Shown here: positions 14,160-23,015 of the stretch, one piece after another
Layout: each line of letters starts with the position of its first letter
Position numbering within the stretch: the stretch's first letter is position 1
From: Clostridia bacterium
GTDB lineage: Bacteria; Bacillota; Clostridia; Oscillospirales; CAG-272
DNA: 51,865 bases
Assembly (NCBI GenBank): GCA_017455905.1
Contig: JAFTLQ010000022.1
Span: 1 to 51,865, forward strand
Reading direction: 5' to 3'
Made by a program: the position numbers and the translations under genes
Notes under the pieces: generated by a model
The model's database searches: none
What the model saw: the letters and a program-made list of their open reading frames with translations, nothing else
Told to the model about the DNA's origin: nothing

Positions 14160-15932
14160 TTACGTTTTGCTTTGACGCATGGAAGCCAATAATTGATCCA
14201 GCTCCGCATACGTCCCTGCTTGTCCGCTTGCCTGCTTGCGCTGTGCGCGCTTCAGATCCTCGATCGCATCGCCGAGGACCTCGTCTCCGTTCTCCGTCAA
14301 GGACATGCGGGAAAGCTTCAGCTTGGTGATCCTTCCGACCTCCTCGGAGGTAAAGACGCGGTCAAAGGATGCTTCGGGACGATCCTCTGCCCCATATTCT
14401 TCCTTCAAAAAAGCAAACACGCGCTTGCCGAAATCGGTAAAGAAATCGTCCTCCGACAAAAGCGCACCGTCAAAGACGCGCTTGCGATGTGCCGGAAATA
14501 AGAGCAGCAGACCAAGCACGGTCTCTTCCTTTTTCGCAGTCGACGGCGCCTTGCTGTAATCGGTGTTCACCTTGTCGAACACACCGGCGGTCGTTTGACG
14601 CACGAGCTGCCCCTCGTTCCTTCGTCGGGCGGCTTGGTTGCGGCGCATCGTCGCCTCCACGTCGGTACGTATGCTGGCGGCTTGGATGCCTGTTTTTTCA
14701 GAAACTGCCTTAATATAAACGTCTCTTTCCGAAGAAGAGTGAAATTCAGCAATAAATTTCACCAGCTCCGTCACCGCTTGGATACGATCCTGCGCAACGG
14801 CGAGATCGTACTTGGAAAGCACGCTATCCATGTTGTATTCAAACTTGGTTTTGGACACCGTCAAAAGATGCGCAAAGGCATCCCGCCCCTTGTCCTTTAT
14901 GTATTCATCGGGATCCTTGGCACCCGGCAGCTTCAGGACGTTTACCTCCAGACCCACGTCACCGAGCATACGAAGGGCTCGGACAGCCGCCTTCTGCCCT
15001 GCCTCGTCGGAGTCGTAGCAGATAATGACCTTCTTGGTGTAGCGGCTCATCAGCCGCGCCTGATCGGAGGTGATCGCCGTGCCGAGCGTAGCAACCGCAT
15101 TGGTAAAGCCGGCGGCATGCAGGGCAATAACGTCCATATATCCCTCGCAAAGGATCATCGTTTCCGCACAGGTCTGCCGCGCAAAATTTAGGGCAAACAA
15201 ATTCCGCAGCTTTTTAAACACCGGCGTATCCGAGGAGTTTTTATACTTCGGCTTGGAATCATCCATGACGCGTCCGCCAAAGGCGATCACGTTTCCCGAT
15301 ACGTCGATGATGGGAAACATCACACGGTTACGAAAGGCGTCGTAATACCGTCCGCGATCGTTCTTACCGGACAGGAAGCCCGCCACGAGCTCCTCATACG
15401 AATACCCGCGCGCACGCATGTAGTCGGTAAACTCATGATAGCTGTCAGGGGCATAGCCGAGTCCGAAATGTCGGATCGTTGCCGGCGACAGACGTCGCTT
15501 TTCGGTCAGGTAGGCCAGCGCTTCGCGCGCCTTCGGTGTGTCGGCGAACAGAGCCCTGTGAAAATATTTGGCCGCCTCGACGTTCATGGCAAGCATACGT
15601 TCCTTGGATACCGCACCTCGCTCGTATCCGTCGTCGCGTCCGTCATCAATGACCTGAATACCGGCACGCTTGGCCAAAAACTTCACGGCATCGGGATAAT
15701 CCAGATGCTCGATCTGGCGGATAAAAGTGATCGCATTTCCACCAATGCCACAGCCGAAGCAATAAAAGCTGTTGTCGGACGGGAACACGGTAAAGGACGG
15801 GGATTTCTCGCTATGAAAGGGACACAGCCCCTTCAGATTGCTCCCCGCGCGTTTGAGGGACACGTACGACGAAACGAGCGATTCTATATCGTTTCTGGAT
15901 AAGATCTCGTCAACGACCTGTCTTGGAATCAT
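14160..15932 (-). CDS. dnaG: DNA primase
   Basis: A 590-residue primase that lays RNA primers for replication. Its N-terminal CHC2 zinc finger has ligands C37, H40, C58 and C61 (CPFH, FYCFGCG). The primase core follows, with a TOPRIM domain (ILCEGYMDVIALHAAGF, YDSDEAGQKA with the acidic metal ligands), and a variable C-terminal domain that would contact the replicative helicase. I prefer ATG 15932, eight bases after AGAAGG; GTG 15941 in frame is an alternative. It is co-transcribed with rpoD. Confidence 0.96.
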   Translation of the reverse strand: MIPRQVVDEILSRNDIESLVSSYVSLKRAGSNLKGLCPFHSEKSPSFTVFPSDNSFYCFGCGIGGNAITFIRQIEHLDYPDAVKFLAKRAGIQVIDDGRDDGYERGAVSKERMLAMNVEAAKYFHRALFADTPKAREALAYLTEKRRLSPATIRHFGLGYAPDSYHEFTDYMRARGYSYEELVAGFLSGKNDRGRYYDAFRNRVMFPIIDVSGNVIAFGGRVMDDSKPKYKNSSDTPVFKKLRNLFALNFARQTCAETMILCEGYMDVIALHAAGFTNAVATLGTAITSDQARLMSRYTKKVIICYDSDEAGQKAAVRALRMLGDVGLEVNVLKLPGAKDPDEYIKDKGRDAFAHLLTVSKTKFEYNMDSVLSKYDLAVAQDRIQAVTELVKFIAEFHSSSERDVYIKAVSEKTGIQAASIRTDVEATMRRNQAARRRNEGQLVRQTTAGVFDKVNTDYSKAPSTAKKEETVLGLLLLFPAHRKRVFDGALLSEDDFFTDFGKRVFAFLKEEYGAEDRPEASFDRVFTSEEVGRITKLKLSRMSLTENGDEVLGDAIEDLKRAQRKQASGQAGTYAELDQLLASMRQSKT

Positions 15933-15996
15933 GCGTGTCACCTTCTTTCTTCATTATTACACTTATATATAGTTTTTTGTCGTAAAAAATCCTTTT

Positions 15997-16614
15997 TTAA
16001 AACGAAAAAATTTCGTCTTCCACAAAAACCTCGGCCCCGCCGCCGGTAAGCTCCGATACTTTTTCCCTCAGCCTATCGGTTTTTTCCACGCGCAAGGAAC
16101 CGCGCACGCGGACCGTGTCGGTATATTCGGTATCCTCCGTACGGAAATCGCACGCAGTGGCGATCGCCGCGAATTTCTGAAAATCAGAATAGGAAAGCGT
16201 AAAGGAAACGACGGCGTAGCGGGCATATACAGCCGGCTTCGCCTCCTCTAAAGCCCCGACGGCCGCTTCGGTATACGCACGCACAAGGCCGCCGGTACCG
16301 AGCAGCGTTCCGCCGAAATAGCGCGTAACGACCACGATCGTGTCGGTGTATCCGCGCTTGGTGATCGCCTCCAGCACGGGAAGCCCGGCGGTTCCCTGCG
16401 GCTCCCGATCGTCGGAAAAGCGGCGCGTGTTGTCGGCGCGCAAAACGTACGCATACACGTGGTGTCGCGCGTCCGGGTATTTCTTTTTGACGGATTCAAG
16501 AAACAACAGCGCCTCCGCCTCGGTCGACACCGGAGCTGCCTCGCCGATAAAAACGGAACGGCGATCCTCGTATTCATAGCGCGACATGCGCGTCACCGTC
16601 GTATATTCATTCAT
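15997..16614 (-). CDS. yigZ: YigZ/IMPACT-family protein
   Basis: A 205-residue protein of the UPF0029/YigZ family. The IMPACT domain carries KKKYPDARHHVYAYVL, DDREPQGTAGLPVLE and VVVTRYFGGTLLGTGGLVRAY. The C-terminal ferredoxin-like DUF1949 domain binds nucleic acid or the ribosome in relatives. Its function is poorly known; eukaryotic IMPACT modulates the Gcn2 stress response. The true start is ATG 16614; the frame stays open further but that part is HflX read out of frame. It overlaps the end of hflX by eight bases, so the pair is one transcription unit. Confidence 0.92.
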   Translation of the reverse strand: MNEYTTVTRMSRYEYEDRRSVFIGEAAPVSTEAEALLFLESVKKKYPDARHHVYAYVLRADNTRRFSDDREPQGTAGLPVLEAITKRGYTDTIVVVTRYFGGTLLGTGGLVRAYTEAAVGALEEAKPAVYARYAVVSFTLSYSDFQKFAAIATACDFRTEDTEYTDTVRVRGSLRVEKTDRLREKVSELTGGGAEVFVEDEIFSF

Positions 16615-17881
16615 CCGTGCCCGCATCCTCTCCGAGATACTGTCCGTATTTGCCAAGCCCCTTGGTGTCCAAAAGGACGCGCACGGCGATCTCGCCGTCA
16701 AGATAGTCCACGCTCTCCACCGTATAGGAGCCGTACAGCTGACTGACAATCCCTTGCTTTTCGTACGGGATATGAAGCGTGCACAGGCGCTTGGAGCCCT
16801 GAACCAGCCGATCCAGACGCTGAAGAAGATCCTCGACGCCGTCACCGGTCTTTGCCGAAATAAACACCGTATTCTCGCCCGAAAGAACGTACCCGCGTCC
16901 CTGCAGAGCATCGCATTTGTTATACGCATACAGAATAGGCGTATCCTTGGCACCGAGGTCCTCAATGACCTCGCGCGTGACCTTCACCTGATCCTGCACG
17001 TCCGCCGAGGTCGCATCCGCCACCACAAGAAGGATATCCGCATAGCGTACCTCGTCCAGCGTGGATTTAAAGGCCTCGACCAGATGGTGAGGCAGGTTGC
17101 GTATAAAGCCAACGGTATCCGTCAGCAGAATATCCACTCCGGACGGCAGCGTCATGCGCCGCGTCGTCGGGTCAAGCGTGGCAAACAGCTTGTCTTCCGA
17201 AAGCACGCCCGCATCGGTCAGATAATTAAGAAGCGTCGATTTTCCTGCGTTGGTATATCCGACGATCGCGACCTCGGTAAGGCCGCTGCGATCCCTTTGC
17301 CGACGCATCACGGCTCGGTTGCGCTCCATCTCGGAAAGCGCACTCTCCAACGCGCGGATGCGCTCCTTCAGGTGACGCTTGTCCGTTTCGAGCTTTGATT
17401 CACCCGGACCGCGCGTTCCGATACCGCCGCCCTGGCGGGACAGCTCAATGCCCTTACCCACCAGGCGGGGTGAAGTATATTTCAGCTGTGCCAGCTCGAC
17501 CTGCAGCTTTCCTTCTCCCGTCACCGCATGTAAGGCAAAAATATCAAGGACCAGCATACTGCGATCGATGACGTTGACCGTCTGCATGTCCTCCTCAAGA
17601 TTGCGGATCTGCGAGGGGCTCAACTCCATGTCAAAAACGACGGTCGTCGCTTCCAGCGCGCGGCAAAGCTCGGCCACCTCGGCGACCTTTCCGCGTCCGA
17701 TCAACGTACGCGGATCGAAGGAGGACTTGATCTGCGTGACCTTGGCGACGGTCACGCCACCTGCCGTTTCCACAAGGCTTTCAAGCTCACTCAAATTACG
17801 CTCGCAGGCGTCAAGCGACGCGCTCGATTCGGCTATGCCGACGAGCACGGCACGCACCGTCTGCTTGTCTTCCGTTACCAT
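16607..17881 (-). CDS. hflX: Ribosome-associated GTPase HflX
   Basis: A 424-residue GTPase that splits stalled or hibernating 70S ribosomes. The HflX-specific N-terminal domain has the glycine-rich signature GGGIGTRGPGESKLETD (residues 151-167), then a coiled linker and the G domain: G1 GYTNAGKST (208-216), G2 around LFATLDPTTR, G3 DTVGFI, G4 YNKCD and a G5-like ISAKTGDG. Length is typical. GGAGGGAACG precedes the start. It is translationally coupled to yigZ downstream; a terminator 20 bases upstream separates it from rpmE. Confidence 0.96.
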   Translation of the reverse strand: MVTEDKQTVRAVLVGIAESSASLDACERNLSELESLVETAGGVTVAKVTQIKSSFDPRTLIGRGKVAEVAELCRALEATTVVFDMELSPSQIRNLEEDMQTVNVIDRSMLVLDIFALHAVTGEGKLQVELAQLKYTSPRLVGKGIELSRQGGGIGTRGPGESKLETDKRHLKERIRALESALSEMERNRAVMRRQRDRSGLTEVAIVGYTNAGKSTLLNYLTDAGVLSEDKLFATLDPTTRRMTLPSGVDILLTDTVGFIRNLPHHLVEAFKSTLDEVRYADILLVVADATSADVQDQVKVTREVIEDLGAKDTPILYAYNKCDALQGRGYVLSGENTVFISAKTGDGVEDLLQRLDRLVQGSKRLCTLHIPYEKQGIVSQLYGSYTVESVDYLDGEIAVRVLLDTKGLGKYGQYLGEDAGTDE

Positions 17882-17902
17882 ACGTTCCCTCCTTCGTTCA
17901 TG

Positions 17903-17932
17903 AAAAAGAAAAACGGCGGAAGCCGCCGTTTT
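17903..17932 (-). terminator. Terminator downstream of rpmE
   Basis: A 10-bp stem (AAAACGGCGG 17910-17919, CCGCCGTTTT 17923-17932); on the minus strand the tail reads TCTTTTTC, a good T-tract. A second small hairpin, CGGTTGC/GCAACCG (17957-17979), lies between it and rpmE. Confidence 0.8.
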
Positions 17933-18000
17933 CTATAACGGGTGAAACACCCACATTCGGTTGCCAAAACAGCAACCGTCCCAACCGGCTGTGATGAAAC

Positions 18001-18204
18001 TTATTTCACCATAGCAAGACGCTTCTTGAACTTGTCAACGCGTCCGCCGGCGTCTACGAATTTCTGCTTACCTGTATAGAAAGGATGGCACTTGGAGCAA
18101 ATTTCAACGTTGAGATCGCCCTTAACGGAGTGCGTCTGAACGGTAGCACCGCATGCACAACGAATGGTAGCTTCCTTGTATTCGGGATGAATTCCTGCCT
18201 TCAT
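18001..18204 (-). CDS. rpmE: Ribosomal protein L31 (zinc-binding type)
   Basis: A 67-residue 50S subunit protein. It has the C+ form with cysteines in IRCACG and [15 protein letters not shown], which bind zinc. The ending FKKRLAMVK is normal. AAAGAGGTG precedes ATG. It is transcribed alone from its own consensus-like promoter and closed by a terminator. Confidence 0.97.
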   Translation of the reverse strand: MKAGIHPEYKEATIRCACGATVQTHSVKGDLNVEICSKCHPFYTGKQKFVDAGGRVDKFKKRLAMVK

Positions 18205-18244
18205 TTTAACACCTCTTTACTGTTAGAATTCAAATATTCGATTT

Positions 18245-18273
18245 ATTATAGCATATGCTTTTTATTTTTTCAA
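18245..18273 (-). promoter_or_regulatory. Promoter of rpmE
   Basis: Minus strand: -35 TTGAAA (complement of 18268-18273), 17-bp spacer, -10 TATAAT (complement of 18245-18250), about 40 bases before the ATG. Located directly after the sigE stop. Confidence 0.75.
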
Positions 18274-18290
18274 GAGTTTTGCGAAAAAAA

Positions 18291-18995
18291 TTAAATTTTT
18301 TCTTCTATTTTCTTTTTCAGGAGCGCCATGATCTTTTTTTCGAGTCTTGAAATGTAGCTTTGCGATATGCCGAGTGCGTCGGCTACCTCCTTTTGCGTCA
18401 TTTCATTTCCGCTGATCAGACCAAAGCGCATCTCAATGATCTGCCGCTCCCGTTCGTCAAGAGACGCCACCGCCATACGGAGAATGCGGCGCTCCTCGTC
18501 CTCCTCCATTTCGCGCGAAACGCTGTCGGGGTCGCTGCCGAGAATATCGGACAGGAGCAGCTCGTTTCCGTCCCAGTCAACGCTGAGCGGCTCGTCGATC
18601 GACATCTCCTTGGCGCGCGCCGTGTTCTTGCGAAGAAACATCAGTATCTCGTTTTCGATACAGCGGGAGGCGTACGTCGCGATCTTAATGTTCTTTTCGA
18701 CGTTGAAGGTCGATACCGCCTTGATCAGCCCGACCGTACCGATGGAAATAAGCTCCTCAATGTTGGCGCCTGTATTTTCAAATTTTTTGGCTATATATAC
18801 GACCAGGCGCAGATTGTGCTCGATCAGCGTGTGGCGCGCCGCCGGCGATTGAAGCGCGTGCGTCAGCCGCTCCTCCTCTTCCTCGCAAAGCGGCGGCGGC
18901 AAGGTATCGCTGCCATTGATATAGTATACGCCCGTTTTGCGAAATGGACGCGTAAGAAACGCCATCAGGCGCGAAAACAGACCATGAAGCTTCAT
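18291..18995 (-). CDS. sigE: Sporulation sigma factor SigE (pro-form)
   Basis: A 234-residue mother-cell sigma factor made as an inactive precursor. A basic, amphipathic pro-sequence (residues 1-~25) precedes the conserved [14 protein letters not shown] segment where SpoIIGA cleaves. Region 2 contains [26 protein letters not shown] and [20 protein letters not shown]; region 4 contains [34 protein letters not shown]. These match SigE rather than SigK or SigG by the [13 protein letters not shown] linker. Its start overlaps the end of spoIIGA by four bases. It shows the host belongs to a spore-forming lineage. Confidence 0.95.
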   Translation of the reverse strand: MKLHGLFSRLMAFLTRPFRKTGVYYINGSDTLPPPLCEEEEERLTHALQSPAARHTLIEHNLRLVVYIAKKFENTGANIEELISIGTVGLIKAVSTFNVEKNIKIATYASRCIENEILMFLRKNTARAKEMSIDEPLSVDWDGNELLLSDILGSDPDSVSREMEEDEERRILRMAVASLDERERQIIEMRFGLISGNEMTQKEVADALGISQSYISRLEKKIMALLKKKIEEKI

Positions 18996-19849
18996 GTTTC
19001 CAACACGGCTGAGGGAACCAGCGCAGGATACCCTCCGTATGTACCGTCCTCCTTATCCCAAGCGATAACCGCAGAGATCTCTTCTCTTTTTTGCTTTCGT
19101 TCCAAGTAAATATGATCGGCCCGTACGCCGTATAAAAGACAGGATCGACCGCCCATCTGACAGGGGATCAGGCGCAAGCGGCGGCAAAGTGCGTCCTTGC
19201 CCGTATCCGCCGCCAGCAGGCGCTCGGGTGAGAGCGACAGCTCACGAAGCACCGACGCCTTGACAAGGATGACCGCACGTCCATCCATCGGATCGCGGAC
19301 AAGATTGCCGCTGTCGACAAGCGCATCCGCCGTCGCCGTATGGCCAAACAGTTCCACTGTTATGCGGCAAACGGACTCCGCACGGCTCTCCCCAATGAGC
19401 GCCTTAAACAGGCGGAGAACGCCGACCGACAATAGCACAAGCACGGCAAACACCAGCAACGACCTGTTTTCTGCCTCGAAATTTTCTACGAATATAGAAT
19501 TATCGATCACATTGTCCAGCAATTGATACCCGTAGTATACACATCCGGCGAGCAAAAGCTGGAACAAAAGGAACACAACGCAAAGGCGAAGCCGCCGTCC
19601 CATGCTGATCTTCCCCGACGCGGTATATGCCATAAGGCAAAGGCATACGACGGCCAAAGGAACATACGCCCACTGCCCGCCCGCCGGCAGGAACACAGCA
19701 CCGACCGCATACCCCGCACCGATGACCGCCGCCAAGACCAATCGCCAAGCCGTTGACGAAATATGCAGCAGCCGAACGGAAAAATACAGCGCCAACAGAT
19801 CCACCGAAAAGTTGATCAGCGCATATACGTCAATATACAGAACGCGCAC
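18992..19849 (-). CDS. spoIIGA: Sigma-E processing peptidase SpoIIGA
   Basis: A 285-residue membrane aspartic protease that removes the SigE pro-sequence when signalled by SpoIIR from the forespore. The first ~145 residues form five hydrophobic segments ([21 protein letters not shown] begins the first). The C-terminal domain has the catalytic motif [12 protein letters not shown] with Asp179, then the dimer-interface strands. The GTG start at 19849 is preceded by GGGGG with five-base spacing. The gene order spoIIGA-sigE with ATGA overlap is the conserved spoIIG operon. Confidence 0.93.
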   Translation of the reverse strand: MRVLYIDVYALINFSVDLLALYFSVRLLHISSTAWRLVLAAVIGAGYAVGAVFLPAGGQWAYVPLAVVCLCLMAYTASGKISMGRRLRLCVVFLLFQLLLAGCVYYGYQLLDNVIDNSIFVENFEAENRSLLVFAVLVLLSVGVLRLFKALIGESRAESVCRITVELFGHTATADALVDSGNLVRDPMDGRAVILVKASVLRELSLSPERLLAADTGKDALCRRLRLIPCQMGGRSCLLYGVRADHIYLERKQKREEISAVIAWDKEDGTYGGYPALVPSAVLET

Positions 19850-19869
19850 ACGATCCCCCGCTTTCTCTT

Positions 19870-19956
19870 AGCCGTACGGACATCGAGCGAACAAGTCCTA
19901 CGGCTGACCGATTGCTACCTGTATTGTAGCATACACCTAAGGCACATCTTGTCGCA
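19870..19956 (-). promoter_or_regulatory. spoIIG promoter with Spo0A-like box and leader hairpin
   Basis: Minus strand: -10 TACAAT (complement of 19923-19928). The expected -35 position (19946-19951) has no good hexamer but is overlapped by TGTCGCA (19950-19956), one base off the Spo0A box TGTCGAA. In known spoIIG promoters Spo0A~P activates from exactly this place, compensating for a poor -35 contact. The leader also forms an imperfect hairpin (AGCCGTACGGAC 19870-19881, GTCCTACGGCT 19895-19905) just before the ribosome site. Confidence 0.55.
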
Positions 19957-19994
19957 TTCGGGGAATAAAAAAGAAAATCCCATGCTGCGAGCAT

Positions 19995-20037
19995 AAAATT
20001 AACGATCCCCCCGTAAAACGGGGGGATCGTTAATTTT
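19995..20037. terminator. Very strong bidirectional terminator
   Basis: A perfect 19-bp stem around a TAAAA loop. The arms run from 19995 to 20013 and 20019 to 20037, with six G/C pairs at the apex and AAAATT/AATTTT at the base, so both strands have U-rich tails. It ends the minus-strand HTH operon (stop at 20048) before the spoIIG promoter. Confidence 0.9.
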
Positions 20038-20047
20038 CAGGGAGAAG

Positions 20048-20290
20048 CTATAAAAGGATCCTCACGTGCGAGCCGTCCGTATCGTTGATCTCGCAAAGAA
20101 CGAAGTCGGTGTGCGCATAGGGCCGAAGCGCGTGACGCAGGACACGCCGCTGGGCGTGCGTAAGCCCCTTGCCGCGCGGCTCCTTGCAGACCTTTTCCAT
20201 CAGCCAAACGCCCAAGCGACCGATAAGCCACGAGGTCGGCAGATGCAGGGTGAAGGTCTTTTCCGGTGCTGTTTGAATGAGAATTTTCAT
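20048..20290 (-). CDS. Small conserved partner of SHOCT-like HTH protein
   Basis: An 80-residue protein (KILIQTAPEKTFTLHLPTSWLIGRLGVWLMEKV, then a basic helix, ending CEINDTDGSHVRILL). The pattern of a beta strand with LPTW-like turn followed by helix and a final DGxxVxIxL strand resembles the small proteins commonly encoded beside SHOCT-like/YvlB-type genes; I do not know its function. It overlaps the HTH gene by ATGA and is followed by a strong terminator, so it is the distal gene of a two-gene operon. Confidence 0.65.
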   Translation of the reverse strand: MKILIQTAPEKTFTLHLPTSWLIGRLGVWLMEKVCKEPRGKGLTHAQRRVLRHALRPYAHTDFVLCEINDTDGSHVRILL

Positions 20291-20787
20291 ACGTAGCCTA
20301 CTTCTATATATACGTGTGCGTCACCGGTTTCGATCTCCAAGAGCCGTCCGATAACGCCCTGCTCGACCAATTCCATGATCTTTTTAAAATCGATGGATGA
20401 AAGCGCCTTAGAGGTCGACACCTGCGGAACCTCGACGCCCATCTCAAAGGCCACCTGTACCAAGGACATCGGAATATTGATACGCACGGTCTCGCCCTTC
20501 TGCTCCTCGACGATAATATGAAGAAGCATATCCTTTATATCGTGATCCTGCGTCCGAGGAACGATACGCGTTAACGATTCCGTCTTACCGGACAGCAGCT
20601 CGTCCACGGTCATACCGAGCTCGTGTGCCAGCTGTGGCAGGATCGTAATATCCGGGCACGTCTGATCATTCTCCCAACGGCTGACCGCTTGTGGCGTAAC
20701 CCCCATGCGCTCTGCCAAGGCTTCCTGTGTCATTTGTTTTTCTTTACGTTTGGCGGCAATTCGTTTGCCGATCGTTGTGGGTTCCAT
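20287..20787 (-). CDS. XRE-type HTH regulator with C-terminal SHOCT-like domain
   Basis: A 166-residue regulator. The N-terminal HTH_3 domain spans residues ~5-60 (IGKRIAAKRKEKQMTQEALAERMGV, TPQAVSRWENDQTCPDI). The C-terminal segment, after the INIPMSLVQVAFEMG strand-helix, ends in the SHOCT-like unit DFKKIMELVEQGVIGRLLEI and GDAHVYIEV, which in relatives mediates oligomerisation or membrane-stress sensing. GGAGGTGCGGGT precedes ATG. Autoregulation with its small partner is likely. Targets are unknown. Confidence 0.82.
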   Translation of the reverse strand: MEPTTIGKRIAAKRKEKQMTQEALAERMGVTPQAVSRWENDQTCPDITILPQLAHELGMTVDELLSGKTESLTRIVPRTQDHDIKDMLLHIIVEEQKGETVRINIPMSLVQVAFEMGVEVPQVSTSKALSSIDFKKIMELVEQGVIGRLLEIETGDAHVYIEVGYV

Positions 20788-20816
20788 ACCCGCACCTCCT
20801 TGTGTAATGTGCTTTG

Positions 20817-20845
20817 ATTATAGCACGCGGGACACCGTATGACCA
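20817..20845 (-). promoter_or_regulatory. Promoter of the HTH/SHOCT-like operon
   Basis: Minus strand: -10 TATAAT (complement of 20817-20822), 17-bp spacer, a weak -35 TGGTCA (complement of 20840-20845). The 120 bases between here and rpe contain nothing else I can name. Confidence 0.55.
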
Positions 20846-20967
20846 TGGCTTGCTGCTTGTTTTACGGTCGCGCAGCTCAACGGTATGTTGTTTTTTTATA
20901 AACGATCCGTTGAAAGCACGATCGCCGCTGTCAAAACGACGCGGCGACTATGCAAACACCTCATATC

Positions 20968-21621
20968 TTATACCTCGCGCAGGGCGCGGATCTCGGCGGC
21001 GCGATCGGCGGCGCGGAAAACGGCACTGCCCGCGACGAGCACGTCAGCGCCCGCGCGTACGGCCGCGGCTGCGGTCAAGCGGTTGATGCCTCCGTCGACC
21101 TGAATGGGCAGATACATCGACCGCGCCTGCAGCTCGCGGCGCAGCGTTGCCACCTTGTCGAGGGTCGACGGGATCAAGGCTTGTCCGCCGTAGCCAGGCT
21201 CAACGGTCATGACAAGGATCATATCGCACAGCGAAAGATACGGGTAAACAGCCTCGGCAGGCGTGTTCGGCTTGATGGCGAGGGCGGCCTTTTTCCCACA
21301 GGCGCGGATGGCGCGCAGGCAGGCCGCGGGATCCTCCGTTGCCTCCAGATGGAAGCTGATGAGATCGGCGCCCGCCTTGGCAAAGCGCTCAATATAACGC
21401 TCGGGGGCATCGATCATCAGATGCACATCGAAAAAGGCGTCGGTCGCGCGGCGCAGGCACTCGATCACGGGAAGTCCGAAGGAAATATTCGGAACAAAGC
21501 ATCCGTCCATCACGTCCAGATGGATCATATCCGCGCCGGCCTCGTGTACCGAGCGGACCTCCTCGCCAAGCTTCGAAAAATCGCAGGCCAACACAGACGG
21601 AGAAATTTGTATCATGGTCAT
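20968..21621 (-). CDS. rpe: Ribulose-phosphate 3-epimerase
   Basis: A 217-residue TIM-barrel enzyme interconverting ribulose 5-phosphate and xylulose 5-phosphate in the pentose phosphate pathway. Signatures: ISPSVLACDFSKLGEEV (catalytic Ser and Asp), MIHLDVMDGCFVPNIS with metal-binding His and Asp, DVHLMIDAPERY, MTVEPGYGGQALIPS, and VDGGIN with the second catalytic Asp. The start is ATG 21621 (AAGGAT upstream) or 21615. In many Firmicutes rpe lies downstream of rsgA/prkC; here it is isolated, with no partner gene on either side. Confidence 0.95.
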   Translation of the reverse strand: MTMIQISPSVLACDFSKLGEEVRSVHEAGADMIHLDVMDGCFVPNISFGLPVIECLRRATDAFFDVHLMIDAPERYIERFAKAGADLISFHLEATEDPAACLRAIRACGKKAALAIKPNTPAEAVYPYLSLCDMILVMTVEPGYGGQALIPSTLDKVATLRRELQARSMYLPIQVDGGINRLTAAAAVRAGADVLVAGSAVFRAADRAAEIRALREV

Positions 21622-21792
21622 ATCCTTATCCTTTATATATATTGTATTCACCGACAGAGTATGCGAAAAATCACCGTTTTTTGTCTTTCCCATACACTAA
21701 CATAGGGCGAAAGTCTCATCGTAGGAGATCGACGCCGACAGTAAAGCGAAAGATGTATAGAGATTAACGCCGTTCTCCTTCGGTTTTTGATT

Positions 21793-21823
21793 GAAGCTGC
21801 AACCGCATGCGGCTTGCAGCTTC
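21793..21823. terminator. Hairpin downstream of ispF
   Basis: A stem of GAAGCTGCAA (21793-21802) with TTGCAGCTTC (21814-21823), with an inner CCGCATGCGG palindrome. The T-run sits on the plus strand (TTTGTATC); on the ispF strand the tail is A-rich, so it may act as an mRNA-end stabiliser rather than a classical terminator. Confidence 0.5.
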
Positions 21824-21829
21824 TTTGTA

Positions 21830-22312
21830 TCAAGCGTCAAGCACAAGCACACAAACGGCGTGGGCGCTGACCCCCTCCTCACGGCCGGTGAAGCCGAGAT
21901 GCTCCTCGGTGGTCGCCTTTACGTTGACGCAGGCGCTATCACAGCCGAGTGTCTGTGCGATGTTGTCCGCCATCTGCCGTATATACGGAGCGACCTTGGG
22001 CTTTTGAAGGATCAGGGTCGCATCTATATTTCCGACCGTCGCCCCTTTCTTATGTAAAAGGAGAGAAACCCGCCGAAGCAGCTCCAAGCTGCTGATGCCG
22101 CGATATTCCTCCTCCGTATCGGGAAAATGACGTCCGATATCTCCCTCGCCCAGCGCACCGAGCAGAGCGTCCATGACGGCGTGCAGAAGCACGTCGGCAT
22201 CGGAGTGTCCAAGCAGTCCAAGGCTGTGAGGGACATGCACGCCGCCGAGGATGAGAGGCCGATCGGCGACCAAGCGATGCACGTCGTATCCGTGTCCGAT
22301 GCAAACCTTCAT
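21830..22312 (-). CDS. ispF: 2-C-methyl-D-erythritol 2,4-cyclodiphosphate synthase
   Basis: A 160-residue trimeric MEP-pathway enzyme that cyclises CDP-ME 2-phosphate. Metal ligands are in GHGYDVHRL (Asp and His) and near LLGHSDADVLLHAVMDALLGA (His). GDIGRHFPDTEEEY and the C-terminal VKATTEEHLGFTGREEGVSAHAV are diagnostic. The start overlaps ispD's stop (ATGA), forming the conserved ispD-ispF pair. ATG 22312 is chosen over an earlier in-frame ATG because the family begins MxxxIGxGYDxH. Confidence 0.96.
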   Translation of the reverse strand: MKVCIGHGYDVHRLVADRPLILGGVHVPHSLGLLGHSDADVLLHAVMDALLGALGEGDIGRHFPDTEEEYRGISSLELLRRVSLLLHKKGATVGNIDATLILQKPKVAPYIRQMADNIAQTLGCDSACVNVKATTEEHLGFTGREEGVSAHAVCVLVLDA

Positions 22313-23010
22313 GCCTCTATCCCCCGTTCCTTTAAAATACATTCGGCTAAAAACAGATCCTTTTTATACGTTACCTTAAAATTGCTGTCCGTATGCTCAA
22401 CCGCACTGACCTCGCGGCCGAGCACCTCAACGAGCGCACAATCGTCGGTCACACACAGTCCTTGCTGCTGCGCATGATCCAGCGCCTCCTCATACAGCGC
22501 ACGCGAAAAAACTTGCGGTGTTTGTGCCAGGCGAAGGGTATCCCGCTCACACGTACCAACGATCTGCCCACAAGTATTTACCGTTTTTACCGTATCGACG
22601 ACACGCTCAACCGCACAGGCGGCGCCTGTCTGCCACGCCTTTTCCACCGTTTTTTCGATGATCTGCGGCGTTACGAGGCAACGCGCACCGTCGTGGATTG
22701 CCACGTACGTTACGTCATCCGACAGCGACCGTACACCGATACGTGCCGAGCCCTGCCGATCACCGGCACCAATACACAGCGTGACGGGCTTGCGGCACCG
22801 AGCGGCGATCGACTCGGCCAATGGCATATCCTCCGAACGAACGACCAGGCATATGCCGTCAATTCCCTGCGCATGGTCAAAGGCGCGAACGGTATGGGAA
22901 AGCAGACTTTGTCCAAGGAGCAGACATTGCTGCTTGGCAACGCCCTCACCCATGCGTGTACCGCTTCCCGCGGAAAGGATAACGGCCACCGTTTTTCCTC
23001 TCGTATTCAT
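22309..23010 (-). CDS. ispD: 2-C-methyl-D-erythritol 4-phosphate cytidylyltransferase
   Basis: A 233-residue nucleotidyltransferase of isoprenoid synthesis. The N-terminal loop VAVILSAGSGTRMGEGVAKQ binds CTP (family consensus AAGxGxRMxxxxPKQ; here Lys-Gln follows VA rather than P). DRQGSARIGV and YVAIHDGARCLVTPQ carry the magnesium-binding Asp, and TDDCALVE is typical near the end. The start at 23010 is preceded by three tandem copies of a 10-base unit containing AGGAAG, so the ribosome site is repeated (see repeat entry). Confidence 0.95.
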   Translation of the reverse strand: MNTRGKTVAVILSAGSGTRMGEGVAKQQCLLLGQSLLSHTVRAFDHAQGIDGICLVVRSEDMPLAESIAARCRKPVTLCIGAGDRQGSARIGVRSLSDDVTYVAIHDGARCLVTPQIIEKTVEKAWQTGAACAVERVVDTVKTVNTCGQIVGTCERDTLRLAQTPQVFSRALYEEALDHAQQQGLCVTDDCALVEVLGREVSAVEHTDSNFKVTYKKDLFLAECILKERGIEA

Positions 23011-23015
23011 CCTAT

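Noticed and set aside
16615-16965. Extended N-terminus for YigZ.
   Set aside because: This is hflX in another frame; YigZ proteins start at the MNEYTT-like position.
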